Source of the DNA: Spartinivicinus poritis
GTDB lineage: Bacteria; Pseudomonadota; Gammaproteobacteria; Pseudomonadales; Zooshikellaceae
Assembly: GCF_028858535.1 (NCBI RefSeq)
Contig: NZ_JAPMOU010000004.1
Span: 1 to 64,000 of the forward strand
Reading direction: 5' to 3'
DNA: 64,000 nt
The translations under genes were made by a program, and so were the position numbers. Numbering within the stretch: position 1 is the first letter of the stretch; every line of letters begins with the position of its first letter. This document shows positions 17,439 to 26,760 of this stretch, piece after piece. The notes under the pieces are model-generated. The model had not been told where the DNA came from. It made no database searches and was given only the letters and a program-made list of their open reading frames with translations.

Positions 17439-18479
17439 ATGAAGTTTTTCATCTTGCTTGCTTGCTTAACTTGCACAAGCTTTCATAGCTATGCAAATGA
17501 ACTAATACTTTTCAACTGGCAAGAGTATCTTTCAGAAAAAGTCGTTCAGCAATGGCAAGAGCAAACAGGTATTGCCTTAAAACAGGTATATTACGACAGT
17601 GATGAGATGCGTGATGAGATATTAGCTACGCAAAGCTCAGAGCAGTATGACCTTGTTATTATTGACAGTACATCAGCCCAGCTCTTTGGTAAAAATAATA
17701 AGCTTCTTCCACTGACCAGTACAGAAGTAAAAAATATCAGCAATACAGAAAGACGCTGGTTACGAAGTTGTGGTAATTTTGGTGTTCCTTACTTTTGGGG
17801 AACAACCGGTATTGCTTATCGTGCTGATAAAGTTAAATCTCCCCCCACTTCCTGGCAAGATTTACTTGCCCCCTCTCCTGAGTTAGCTGGTCATATTGGC
17901 ATGCTTGAAGATTATACGGATACCTTAATTCCAGCTCTAAGAGCAAGTGGCCATCCTATTTATAGCGAAAATGTGGATCACCTAAAGGCTGCTTATACTT
18001 TGTTAAAACAACAACTCCCAAAGGTTCTGACCTATGACTATATAATCAGTTATATTAGCGCCAAACCTGATGACGAAGAGCTATTTATGGCACTTGCCTA
18101 TAGTGGTGATGAGTACACACTCAATGATATTGTTGGTAAAGAAGTATGGAAGTTTGCTGTACCTAAAGAAGGTACATCATTATGGGTGGACTGCATAGCC
18201 GTACTTGCTAGTAGCAAAAACAAACAAAATGCTTTAGCTTTTATTAACTTTTTGAATAAGCCTGACATCGCAGCACTTAATGCCAATGAAACTGGCAGCG
18301 CTACAGCCAATAAAGCAGCTATGCCATTAATAGATACAGAACTAAAAAATGATAAAAGCCTATACCCTAGTGTTGAAATACTAGATAAAAGTGAGCCATA
18401 CCGAATTATATCAGATAAAAGCATGACTCAACGCAATCGGATTATGCGAGCATTAAGCAAAGACCATGAGACTAAATAA
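17439..18479 (+). CDS. NspS/PotD-like periplasmic polyamine-binding protein
   Basis: 346 residues with a signal peptide (MKFFILLACLTCTSFHSYA). The mature start NELILFNWQEYLSEKVV matches PotD/PotF/SpuD, where FNW-x-(D/E)-Y opens the first lobe. CGNFGVPYFWGTTGIAYR is the hinge and ligand-wall segment (the Trp that stacks on polyamines in PotD is in place), and YTDTLIPALRASGHP also fits. No polyamine permease or ATPase gene follows. Instead the coding region overlaps the next gene, a GGDEF-EAL protein, by 14 bp. This is the arrangement of Vibrio cholerae nspS-mbaA, where the binding protein reports periplasmic norspermidine/spermidine to a c-di-GMP enzyme. Sensor rather than transport role is inferred. 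Confidence 0.85.
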   Translation: MKFFILLACLTCTSFHSYANELILFNWQEYLSEKVVQQWQEQTGIALKQVYYDSDEMRDEILATQSSEQYDLVIIDSTSAQLFGKNNKLLPLTSTEVKNISNTERRWLRSCGNFGVPYFWGTTGIAYRADKVKSPPTSWQDLLAPSPELAGHIGMLEDYTDTLIPALRASGHPIYSENVDHLKAAYTLLKQQLPKVLTYDYIISYISAKPDDEELFMALAYSGDEYTLNDIVGKEVWKFAVPKEGTSLWVDCIAVLASSKNKQNALAFINFLNKPDIAALNANETGSATANKAAMPLIDTELKNDKSLYPSVEILDKSEPYRIISDKSMTQRNRIMRALSKDHETK

Positions 18480-20802
18480 ACGCGTAAAGTCGCTGATATT
18501 ACCTGTCTTAATTTTTAGTTATTTAATAACTTTTTTTGGTATTTACCAGATTCAAAAACAATCCATTATTCACTTTCAATCAAGTGAAGCTAAACTACAA
18601 CTTAATCAGTTAGTTGCCAACTTAAATCTTTATTTAAGTTTTGCAGACACATACTTTCCTGCATTAGTCCGCAGCGCAGAACTACATAACTTTTTAAAAA
18701 TTGAAGACAAGCGTTTTAAAGCACTAGCTATTGAAGGTAATTTAGAAGAAGCCATTAAGGAGTTAGATGACGTTAGTATAGGTTATCTATCCTTATCTAT
18801 TTTATCGCCTGATAATCAGGTTGAGTTTTATTATGAGAACAGTGACGATCCTTTCAGTGAAATTGATCCTAGGATACCTGAAATTGTAAAAAAAAGACGA
18901 TCTAATTTAACCCATAGCACTAGAACACTCATTAAGCACAATGGTTCAATCAGACTAGTTTATGTTCGATTTATTGACCGCTATACTTTACGCCAACCAT
19001 TAATGAAAGACTGGTCTAAAGCAGTAGCAGTGGTCATGGCCTTTGATATTAAAGGCTTCGATCAACTAAGACAAACACTGAAGCAAACAACAGGCAGAAT
19101 CTCAGAATTATATGCAGAAAACCAGCCTCCTCCTGCATCAGGTGCAATGATTCAAGTGTCACATGCTATACCCAATTTAGGCTCAATTTACTTAGAAGTT
19201 GATAATAAGTTCATCCAAGAGCTGTTGAATGAACTTTACTTGAGAATTGCTGTTTCATTTATTTTATTAACATTATGCTCTTATGTAGTGCTCAATAACC
19301 TAATTAAACGGTATATCACTGGCCCGATTCAAGACTTAGAGCACGAAATTACTGACGTACTGGAAGGTCATAAACAACAGCCACACCCCTATAAAAGCGA
19401 TGATGAAGTAGGCAGTTTAAGCCGTGTGTTTGCTAAATTATATAGCCAGTTACACGGTGCTTACGAAGTAACGAAAGAAATGGCTGAAAAAGATGCTCTT
19501 ACCAAACTTTATAATCGTAGAATGTTTACTCGCTGTTTAGAGCGAGTTTTACAACGAGCGGATCACAACAATCAAAAAGTCGGTTTATTATATGTAGACT
19601 TAGATAATTTTAAATTTGTTAATGATAAATATGGCCATGAAACAGGTGATATTTTACTAAAAGCCTTTGCTACAAGATTACAAGATACCGTTCGCACAAC
19701 TGATATCGTACTAAAATTTTATAGTCATGATTTAGCTCGCTTGGCTGGAGATGAGTTTGCAGTTCTACTACATGAGTTTAATAAAGATGCCGTTTTATAT
19801 AAAGTTGCTGAGCGTATTCTGAGTTTATTCGATAATGGCTTTACCTGTGAAGTTGGCCATTTTCCTGTCTCTGCCAGCATTGGTATTGCTATTTACCCCA
19901 ATGATGGTACAAACCCAACAGAGCTTATTTCCAATTCAGATGCGGCAATGTATCAAGCGAAACATGCTGGGAAAAATCAATATGCTTTTTATTCTCAAGA
20001 GCTTGCCTCTCAGGCTCGCCGGGATAAAGAAATTGAAACGGAGTTAAAGAAGAAAGATTTTTCTGAATTTGAAGTTTATTACATGCCTATCATTGACACT
20101 AAAAAAAATCGGGTGGCTGGTGTTGAAGCCTTACTCAGATGGCATTCTAAAGCATTAGGTTTTGTTTCACCAGCTGAGTTTATCCCTATTGCAGAAAGCA
20201 GGGGATACTTTGAAGCTATCGATTTATGGGTTATACAGCAGGTAATCCATGATTCTAAAACATTGTTAGACCTATTTGGTAACCATTTAAAACTTTCCAT
20301 TAATATATCTTCAGCTCAACTTAGTTCTCAGCTGTTTAGTGAGCAAATAGCGAAGCTATTTAATCAAACTGATCTGACATCTGTTATTTTCCAACTAGAA
20401 ATAACTGAAACGTTCGAAATTCAAGATTTAACAAAAGTTGAAAATAACTTACATGATTTAAAAAAACTAGGGCTATCTTTGGCTATTGATGACTTTGGGT
20501 CAGGCTATACCTCATTGGTACAGCTATTAAACTACCCAATTGATACTATTAAAATCGATAAATCATTAGTTGATATGATGGTGGATACTCGCCGTTGCGC
20601 TATGGTCATCGCTCTTATCAAGTATTGCAAACAGCAAGGCTTTCAGGTAACTGCCGAGGGTATTGAAAGAGAAGAGCAAGCCTCCATTCTTATAGAAGCC
20701 GGCTGTGATTACTTACAAGGTTTTTATTTCGCAAAACCAGAGCCATTATCTGCACATATTGAAAAAGCTAATGGCCAGCCAATTATTAAAAAGTCTAGTT
20801 AA
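18466..20802 (+). CDS. MbaA-like GGDEF-EAL c-di-GMP enzyme
   Basis: 778 residues: membrane helix about 11-27, periplasmic sensor domain about 30-258, second helix 262-281, HAMP-like linker, GGDEF 340-512 and EAL 530-770. GGDEF has VDLDNFKFVND and AGDEF (427-431). The EAL domain keeps all catalytic motifs: E554-A-L, Asn613, Glu645, DDFG (675-678), Lys696, Glu731 and Gln751, so phosphodiesterase activity is likely. The R410-T-T-D413 inhibitory site is followed by 13 residues before AGDEF instead of the usual five. The start ATG lies inside the 3' end of the PotD-like gene (14-bp overlap), indicating translational coupling. Length and layout match MbaA of V. cholerae. Confidence 0.9.
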   Translation: MRLNKRVKSLILPVLIFSYLITFFGIYQIQKQSIIHFQSSEAKLQLNQLVANLNLYLSFADTYFPALVRSAELHNFLKIEDKRFKALAIEGNLEEAIKELDDVSIGYLSLSILSPDNQVEFYYENSDDPFSEIDPRIPEIVKKRRSNLTHSTRTLIKHNGSIRLVYVRFIDRYTLRQPLMKDWSKAVAVVMAFDIKGFDQLRQTLKQTTGRISELYAENQPPPASGAMIQVSHAIPNLGSIYLEVDNKFIQELLNELYLRIAVSFILLTLCSYVVLNNLIKRYITGPIQDLEHEITDVLEGHKQQPHPYKSDDEVGSLSRVFAKLYSQLHGAYEVTKEMAEKDALTKLYNRRMFTRCLERVLQRADHNNQKVGLLYVDLDNFKFVNDKYGHETGDILLKAFATRLQDTVRTTDIVLKFYSHDLARLAGDEFAVLLHEFNKDAVLYKVAERILSLFDNGFTCEVGHFPVSASIGIAIYPNDGTNPTELISNSDAAMYQAKHAGKNQYAFYSQELASQARRDKEIETELKKKDFSEFEVYYMPIIDTKKNRVAGVEALLRWHSKALGFVSPAEFIPIAESRGYFEAIDLWVIQQVIHDSKTLLDLFGNHLKLSINISSAQLSSQLFSEQIAKLFNQTDLTSVIFQLEITETFEIQDLTKVENNLHDLKKLGLSLAIDDFGSGYTSLVQLLNYPIDTIKIDKSLVDMMVDTRRCAMVIALIKYCKQQGFQVTAEGIEREEQASILIEAGCDYLQGFYFAKPEPLSAHIEKANGQPIIKKSS

Positions 20803-20833
20803 GGGCGCCATTAATAATTGTAATTTTATCCCC

Positions 20834-22048
20834 TCAAATAAACTTGGCATAGGAAGGTATCCCCTCCGGCTCACTAGCTGCTTTAAACTTAGTTGACGTA
20901 TAGTTTTCAAATAGACTTTGACCAAACTTTATCTCTGATAAAAGCTCTTTTGCTGAAAATGCCGTAAATCGCTGGGGATTTGGCATAATCACCGGTGCTA
21001 ACTGTTGTTGCAATAATAATTTATTGGCAACTAAAACACCGATTGTTCTGATATTACCATCAATAAAAGGTTTAGCCCTGGCCAACTCCTGGCAGCAACG
21101 AGCAATGGCTGCTAATTTATCGTTTTCAGTTCGAGAAAAACTTTGTGCCTGACTGTAATCAGTTAATATATCGGCTGTCAGTTCCGTACATTGGGCAGCG
21201 GTTCTAGGCTTAATATGCAAGTTAATTTGCTGAGCATCCTGATAACTTAAAGAGCCATCCTTTAATGTCACTCCTAACACTTCAAACCAGGGTTCCAGCT
21301 GATAGCCTTTGATTAATTCAATTAGCCCGGCTTCAGAAGCGTTGGCTTGTTTATCGACTAACGGATCTCCTGCCATCAGGCTTTTGGTTGTTGCTTGCTG
21401 ATCCTGGTAACCGATTGGCAAAGTAATTTCTGGTAGCCCATATTGTTCCTGGATCAGCTGTTCCTGCATCGTTTTACCCAAAGGCAGAACCCCTGCTACA
21501 GCCTTATTCTGTAGTTTTTCCAATAACGTGGTATCTAATGGCTGTTCCACTGTAGCGAGCATATGGCTGAAGCCATAAAACATAGCAGCTAAATAACCAG
21601 CCTCATCTTCAAAGCCATATTCACCTCTTAGTTCTTGTTGACTGTGATCAGTCATTAACCGCCAGGTCTGCTGCTTATCAAATACCTGAAATGCCTTATG
21701 ATTGCTCATTGCTTTATGCAATACGGGCTCAGCTTCCAGCTTACGGTAAATACCTATAAGAATCGTCAGTAGTTTATCTTTTAGCCCTTTAAACTCAGGA
21801 TTAATTTTATCGTTATCAAGAATTGCTTGCTTAAGCTTTGCTGCTACATCAATCGCAGCCAGCCCAGCTGAAGCACTTTTCTGTTTAAACTCGACGGCTT
21901 TCACCAGTGCGCTGGTTAACTCTTGATGAGAGGAGCGATCTGATAGCTGCTTTGCTAAAAGATTGCTAATCGCCTTATAAGACGGGTTAGTCGCAAGTTT
22001 ACTTCCCCCAGTAAAAGCTGTTGAGTTATTTAAAACACCACTGATCAT
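20834..22048 (-). CDS. Fic-fold-like protein with altered active site
   Basis: 404 residues, no signal peptide or membrane helix. Near the C-terminus lies LARAKPFIDGNIRTIGVLVANKLLLQ (326-349), which aligns with the Fic motif HPFxDGNGRxxR and its following helix. Here the catalytic His is Lys326, the second Gly is Ile333 and the second Arg is missing, whereas Asp330, Gly331, Asn332 and Arg334 remain. The rest is helical and unrecognised, with EYGFEDEAGYLAAMFYGFSHM a notable block. AMP-transfer by the usual mechanism looks unlikely; a pseudo-Fic or a diverged nucleotidyl/phosphocholine transferase are alternatives. It is a lone gene whose end faces the end of the MbaA-like gene (31 bp apart). 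Confidence 0.5.
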   Translation of the reverse strand: MISGVLNNSTAFTGGSKLATNPSYKAISNLLAKQLSDRSSHQELTSALVKAVEFKQKSASAGLAAIDVAAKLKQAILDNDKINPEFKGLKDKLLTILIGIYRKLEAEPVLHKAMSNHKAFQVFDKQQTWRLMTDHSQQELRGEYGFEDEAGYLAAMFYGFSHMLATVEQPLDTTLLEKLQNKAVAGVLPLGKTMQEQLIQEQYGLPEITLPIGYQDQQATTKSLMAGDPLVDKQANASEAGLIELIKGYQLEPWFEVLGVTLKDGSLSYQDAQQINLHIKPRTAAQCTELTADILTDYSQAQSFSRTENDKLAAIARCCQELARAKPFIDGNIRTIGVLVANKLLLQQQLAPVIMPNPQRFTAFSAKELLSEIKFGQSLFENYTSTKFKAASEPEGIPSYAKFI

Positions 22049-22202
22049 TTATAAGCACCACGATCAATTATAAGCCCGGTAATGCTACACTAACATAATA
22101 TGAATATAACATTGCATTGTATAACAATTTCAGCTTTTATACATGAACAATCGCTCACTTTAAAGACCAATATAATTCAGACATTCCTGCTCTTTCCTCC
22201 AT

Positions 22203-23639
22203 TTGCTATATCTTGTGTCCATTTACTTGAAAAAAGCAATCGCATCCTTTTGTACTAACCAAGTAAAGATTTTAAGCATCTCTTCTAGTTCGTATCAGCC
22301 ATTGATAGTAATATCTGCCAGCAGCGCTCTTCAAGCAAATATCAATAAGCCCTTTACTATCCAATGGTTTTATATTGTGGCAATTTCCAACAACATATTC
22401 CTTACCTTCATAGCGAAAGTTAAAAAAACACATTTCACTTTAAACAAAAAACTAGCTGTATTGTTTAGCATTATACTGATTATGTTTTGCAGTATCTTCA
22501 GCTACATTGCCTATGAAGAAATTAATACCAGCGCCCATCAGCAAGCTGAGGCATTTGGCGAAACGATTAGCAAGCAAACAGCTAATATGGCTGGCGAGCT
22601 ACTAATGACTAATGACCGGATCAGTTTAAATGTCCTGCTAAGTGACCTGGTAGAAAATCCCTATATATACAGTGCAAGTATTTACAGCACCAAGAACCAG
22701 CTGCTAGCTTCAGCTACTACCAAATCCAGTAAACAACAGCTAGCCACTAAAAAAACTTATACTGCCCCAGTACACCACCAAGAAGTGTTTGTTGGTTTAG
22801 TCAGAATTAAACTTAATGACTTCTATATCAGCAAACCAGCAAAAGATGCGACCACTATGGTTGTTTTTACCAGTATCATGTTACTAATCTGTGGCTTATT
22901 GTTGTTCATTCAACAAACAAACCGGCTGAGCCTAGATTTACAGAAACTCACAGCCATTATTCAGCGAAAAGATAAAAGCGCTATTTACCAGCTAAAAAAT
23001 ACAACGCGTAACGATGAATTAGGCCTGCTTGCTCGCGCCATACCAAGCCTATTACCACCCGATACAGCCCCTGTCGTTGAAATGCCTAGTCACATTCTTA
23101 ACCATTCTGCAACGATTTGTATACAGTTTTCAAATATTGATACGCTTAAGCAGTGTTTAACGAGCGAGCTGTTTAATCAAATGCTTAACCAACAGTTGAG
23201 CTATATCGAAACGCTTGCCAACCAGCATAGTGGCCATATTAACTATTCAACTGAAGGCAATGTTTTTATCAGCTTCCTACAAAACCAAGTTGAAGACTTC
23301 TTTTTCAAAGCCATTCAAACAGCCATTGATATTCTTAATTACCAGCCAAGTGACCAACAAACCAGTAAAATCACCATGGGCCTAGGAATTAGCATCGATA
23401 ATCAACCACGGAAACATCCCACACTGAGTAGACACCCTGCGTTACAAGCTAGTGCTGCTTGCGAAGCTAAGCAAATTGCCAACCTGGCAACTGACGAATT
23501 ATTCATTCATGAAGCAACGTTAGATATTTTTAATGACAGTCGAGTTCAGGCAGAGCCTGTTTTGGAGCTTCCTAATATTAAACGCGTTATAGCTATTGAG
23601 CTTGATGACAATGATGGACAACAAAGCCAAGCTAGTTAG
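22203..23639 (+). CDS. AhpA-like membrane protein with degenerate class III cyclase-like domain
   Basis: The recognisable protein starts near residue 75 of this frame (HFTLNKKLAVLFSIILIMFCSIFSY, first helix), followed by a periplasmic loop (RISLNVLLSDLVENPYIYSASIYS), a second helix (about 220-238) and a cytosolic part with a HAMP-like stretch. This order fits the AhpA/YtjB-like membrane proteins found near serB or parC in gammaproteobacteria. From about residue 295 the sequence (ATICIQFSNIDTLKQC, YIETLANQHSGHINYSTEGNVFISFL) recalls the class III cyclase fold but lacks the metal Asp pair, so it is probably inactive. The start is uncertain: the frame opens with TTG and the first ~74 residues may not be translated. 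It converges on parC across a repeat. Confidence 0.6.
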   Translation: MLYLVSIYLKKAIASFCTNQVKILSISSSSYQPLIVISASSALQANINKPFTIQWFYIVAISNNIFLTFIAKVKKTHFTLNKKLAVLFSIILIMFCSIFSYIAYEEINTSAHQQAEAFGETISKQTANMAGELLMTNDRISLNVLLSDLVENPYIYSASIYSTKNQLLASATTKSSKQQLATKKTYTAPVHHQEVFVGLVRIKLNDFYISKPAKDATTMVVFTSIMLLICGLLLFIQQTNRLSLDLQKLTAIIQRKDKSAIYQLKNTTRNDELGLLARAIPSLLPPDTAPVVEMPSHILNHSATICIQFSNIDTLKQCLTSELFNQMLNQQLSYIETLANQHSGHINYSTEGNVFISFLQNQVEDFFFKAIQTAIDILNYQPSDQQTSKITMGLGISIDNQPRKHPTLSRHPALQASAACEAKQIANLATDELFIHEATLDIFNDSRVQAEPVLELPNIKRVIAIELDDNDGQQSQAS

Positions 23640-23742
23640 TTTTTAACTCTCTATAGGTCTGTATCAAAAGTTGGAAAACATGAAACGATAGAGTTTTCTG
23701 GAGTTGCTGTCAGAAACAAAGAAGTTAGAGGTATGAAGAAAC

Positions 23743-23879
23743 CCAACTTCCCCCTTTGAAAAAGGGGGGTTGAGGGGGATTTCTACATACAAATAAGACT
23801 GAGGTGAAACAAAAACCACGATCACTTTAAATCCCCCCCTAGCCCCCCTTTATTAAAGGGGGGAACAACTTTTGCGACA
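23743..23879 (+). repeat. G-run double-hairpin dispersed repeat, copy 2
   Basis: Left arm CCAACTTCCCCCTTTG-AA-AAAGGGGGG then TTGAGGGGGATTT; right arm AAATCCCCCCC-TAG-CCCCCCTTTATTAAAGGGGGG then AACAACTTTTGCGACA. About 52 bp separate the arms. It matches the reverse complement of the element at 12192-12318, with the right arm about 9 bp longer here, and again sits between convergent genes. A further CTTTGTCAAAGGGGGA at 23884-23899 looks like part of a third, decayed arm. Confidence 0.8.
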
Positions 23880-23929
23880 GCCTCTTTGTCAAAGGGGGAC
23901 AGCAGCTTTATAAGCTCAGAGGAAAAGAA

Positions 23930-26191
23930 CTACTCTTCTTTTACCTCTATCACCTCTACACTATCAACCTTCTGGAAGCCTCTTGGCAACTTACTACCAC
24001 GACGGCCTCGCTCACCCACATAGTGTTCAATATCTTCAGGCTTAAGCACCAGTTTACGACGACCAGAGTACACCATTAAGCTGTCTGCTCTACCAAGCAC
24101 CTGTAGGCTGACAACATATTCTTCCCTTTCAGCAGCACGAGCAGCTGGAATATTAATAATTTTATTTCCCTTGCCTCTTGCCATCATTGGCAGATCTGCA
24201 ATTGCAAAAACCAACAGGCGGCCTTCATTAGTAAATACCGCCAAATCCTGCTCTTCTATATCTCGTACAACTGATGGCGTTAAAACCTCTGCCCCTTTTG
24301 GCAAAGTTAATACTGCTTTACCGGTTTTATTTTTAGTTAACAAGTCAGTTGCTTTAGTAACAAAGCCGTAGCCCGCATCAGATGCCAATAACAATAGGGT
24401 ATTTTCATCACCATTAAACATCCCTTTAAAACTAGCACCAGAAGGCACAGATAAACGCCCAGTTAAAGGCTCACCCTGCCCCCTAGCTGATGGCAATGTA
24501 TGTGTAGCAACGGTATAAGAGCGACCAGTTGAGTCTATAAATAAAGTGGGTTCATTACTTTTACTGCGCACTGAAAACATATAGTCATCACCCGACTTAT
24601 AGTTCAGCGAAGTTGGATCAACCTCATGGCCTTTTGCTGCTCTTACCCAACCTTTCTTAGATAACACAACAGTGACTGGGTCTGAAGATAATAAATCAGC
24701 CTCAGTTAATGCTTTAGCTTCTTCACGAGCAACCAATGGCGAACGGCGGTCATCACCATACTGCTTAGCATCAGCTTGTAGCTCTTTTTTAATTAACGTT
24801 TTCAGTCGGGCTGGTGAGTTAAGGGTTTTTTCCAGTTTGTCCCGCTCTTTGCTTAGCTCATCCTGTTCACCCCGGATTTTCATTTCTTCCAGCTTAGCTA
24901 AGCGGCGTAATTTTAACTCTAAAATCGCTTCTGCTTGATCATCAGATAAACCAAAGCGTTCCATTAACGCCGCTTTGGGGTGGTCTTCAGTACGGATAAT
25001 TTCAATCACTTCATCAATATTGAGATAGGCAATTAGCAAACCTTCTAACAGATGAATTCGCCGATTAACTTTATCTAAACGATACTGAAGCCGTTTAGTG
25101 ACAGTATCCCGCCGAAAACCAAGCCACTCATTTAAAATAACATCTAACGATTTAACCTGTGGGCGACCATCCACCCCAATCATATTCAAGTTAACTCGAT
25201 AGGTACGCTCTAAATCCGTTGTGGCAAATAAATGCGCCATCAGTTGTTCAATATCTATTCGATTAGAACGCGGCACAATCACCAACCGAGTTGGGTTTTC
25301 ATGGTCAGACTCATCTCGTAGATCCGCCACCATGGGCAGTTTTTTCTTCTGCATCTGATCCGCAATTTGCTCAAGCACCTTAGCACCAGACACCTGATGA
25401 GGCAGCGCCGTAATCACAACATCCCCATTTTCCGTGTGGTAAATCCCCCGCATCCGCAAACTGCCACGACCAGTTTGGTACATTTTTAAAATGTCTTGCT
25501 TGGGGGTAATGAGTTCTGCCTCAGTAGGAAAATCTGGTGCTGGAATATATTCCATTAGCTCTGGCAAAGCTGCCTTTGGATTGTCTAAAAGATACACACA
25601 AGCATTCACCACTTCCCGTAGGTTATGGGGTGGAATATCTGTTGCCATCCCTACTGCAATACCAGTACCGCCATTTAAAAGTACAGTGGGTACACGGGCA
25701 GGTAGCATCATTGGTTCATCTAGCGAGCCATCAAAGTTAGGTTGCCAGTCAACAGTGCCCTGTCCCAACTCAGACAATAACAGCTCAGAAAAGCCCGATA
25801 ACCGCGATTCGGTATAGCGCATCGCTGCGAAAGACTTAGGGTCATCCGCTGAGCCCCAGTTACCCTGGCCATCAACCAGCGGGTAACGGTAAGAAAAGGA
25901 CTGTGCCATCAACACCATGGCTTCATAACATGCGCTGTCACCATGTGGATGATATTTACCCAATACATCACCCACTGTACGAGCCGACTTTTTATACTTG
26001 GCCGTGTTTTTCAAGCCAAGCTCGCTCATGGCATACACAATACGTCGCTGGACGGGCTTTAAGCCATCACCAATATGTGGCAAAGCACGATCTAAAATGA
26101 CATACATTGAATAGTTCAAGTATGCACTTTCTGTGTATTGGTGTAGCGACTGGCGCTCAACCCCATCATCGCCAATCACGATGTCATTCAT
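23930..26191 (-). CDS. parC: DNA topoisomerase IV subunit A
   Basis: 753 residues, the size of E. coli ParC (752). Together with ParE this type IIA topoisomerase decatenates replicated chromosomes. The N-terminal breakage-reunion domain has [12 protein letters not shown], the quinolone region [14 protein letters not shown] (Ser86 and Glu90, the sensitive wild-type residues) and the catalytic [10 protein letters not shown] with Tyr126. The tower, coiled-coil ([21 protein letters not shown]) and C-terminal beta-propeller blades (for example [11 protein letters not shown]) follow. parE is not in the window. The 3' end converges on the AhpA-like gene. A 51-codon membrane ORF lies 160 bp upstream. 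Confidence 0.97.
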   Translation of the reverse strand: MNDIVIGDDGVERQSLHQYTESAYLNYSMYVILDRALPHIGDGLKPVQRRIVYAMSELGLKNTAKYKKSARTVGDVLGKYHPHGDSACYEAMVLMAQSFSYRYPLVDGQGNWGSADDPKSFAAMRYTESRLSGFSELLLSELGQGTVDWQPNFDGSLDEPMMLPARVPTVLLNGGTGIAVGMATDIPPHNLREVVNACVYLLDNPKAALPELMEYIPAPDFPTEAELITPKQDILKMYQTGRGSLRMRGIYHTENGDVVITALPHQVSGAKVLEQIADQMQKKKLPMVADLRDESDHENPTRLVIVPRSNRIDIEQLMAHLFATTDLERTYRVNLNMIGVDGRPQVKSLDVILNEWLGFRRDTVTKRLQYRLDKVNRRIHLLEGLLIAYLNIDEVIEIIRTEDHPKAALMERFGLSDDQAEAILELKLRRLAKLEEMKIRGEQDELSKERDKLEKTLNSPARLKTLIKKELQADAKQYGDDRRSPLVAREEAKALTEADLLSSDPVTVVLSKKGWVRAAKGHEVDPTSLNYKSGDDYMFSVRSKSNEPTLFIDSTGRSYTVATHTLPSARGQGEPLTGRLSVPSGASFKGMFNGDENTLLLLASDAGYGFVTKATDLLTKNKTGKAVLTLPKGAEVLTPSVVRDIEEQDLAVFTNEGRLLVFAIADLPMMARGKGNKIINIPAARAAEREEYVVSLQVLGRADSLMVYSGRRKLVLKPEDIEHYVGERGRRGSKLPRGFQKVDSVEVIEVKEE

Positions 26192-26760
26192 AAAGGATTA
26201 CCTGCTTTAGCTTTCTAAACACTTAAACTTTCTGAACGGTCCAGCTATCTAAACTGTATATCAGACGTTCGTAACTTCAAAAGATCATGAATATAGTATG
26301 CATACCCAATAGTAAAGGGTAAAGCTACGACTTTTGGATAAGATATATCACCTATAGTGGCGTTTGTTTGAGCAGACAGCGAATGACTAAGACATAGCCA
26401 AAGCAGTAATGACCCAACAGTATCATTGAAATGCTTAAAACAACGGCGACCGTGGAGTGTTCCATTTGTTCGGGTGGTGACTCGAAGAAGCCAGCTAAGC
26501 GGCTCATGACCTCGACTGACTTAGCTCTGAATCTCTTAACTATTTTCTTGCTGTATCACAATTAACTCCTAACTGATCCGTAATATGAGTAATATTTAAA
26601 AATTATTTTTATATCTGACTATTTTATATTCTGTGATTGATAGGAGAACACTTAATACCTTTAACAACCAATTTACCAACAAACACAAAACACCAACATA
26701 TCAAAATAAATAAGACATTAAAATTATTTACTCTTAAGTCATTACTAAACAATCAAATAA
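26192..26760. other. Gap between divergent parC and S74 gene
   Basis: This 569-bp stretch holds the small minus-strand frame listed at 26352-26507. Its right half (26560-26760) is very AT-rich and likely carries the promoter of the secreted S74 protein. No hairpin terminator or repeat was found. Confidence 0.4.
26352..26507 (-). CDS. Possible 51-residue single-pass membrane protein
   Basis: Starting at ATG 26507-26505 the frame reads MSRLAGFFESPPEQ, then a clear hydrophobic helix (about 19-42, VAVVLSISMILLGHYCFGYV), then RCLLKQTPL and a TAG stop. The soluble head is amphipathic and the tail positively charged, consistent with an N-out, C-in small inner-membrane protein. GAGG lies just before the ATG, closer than ideal. 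The local sequence is less AT-rich than the flanks, which supports coding. I recognise no family. It precedes parC on the same strand by 160 bp. Confidence 0.4.
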   Translation of the reverse strand: MSRLAGFFESPPEQMEHSTVAVVLSISMILLGHYCFGYVLVIRCLLKQTPL

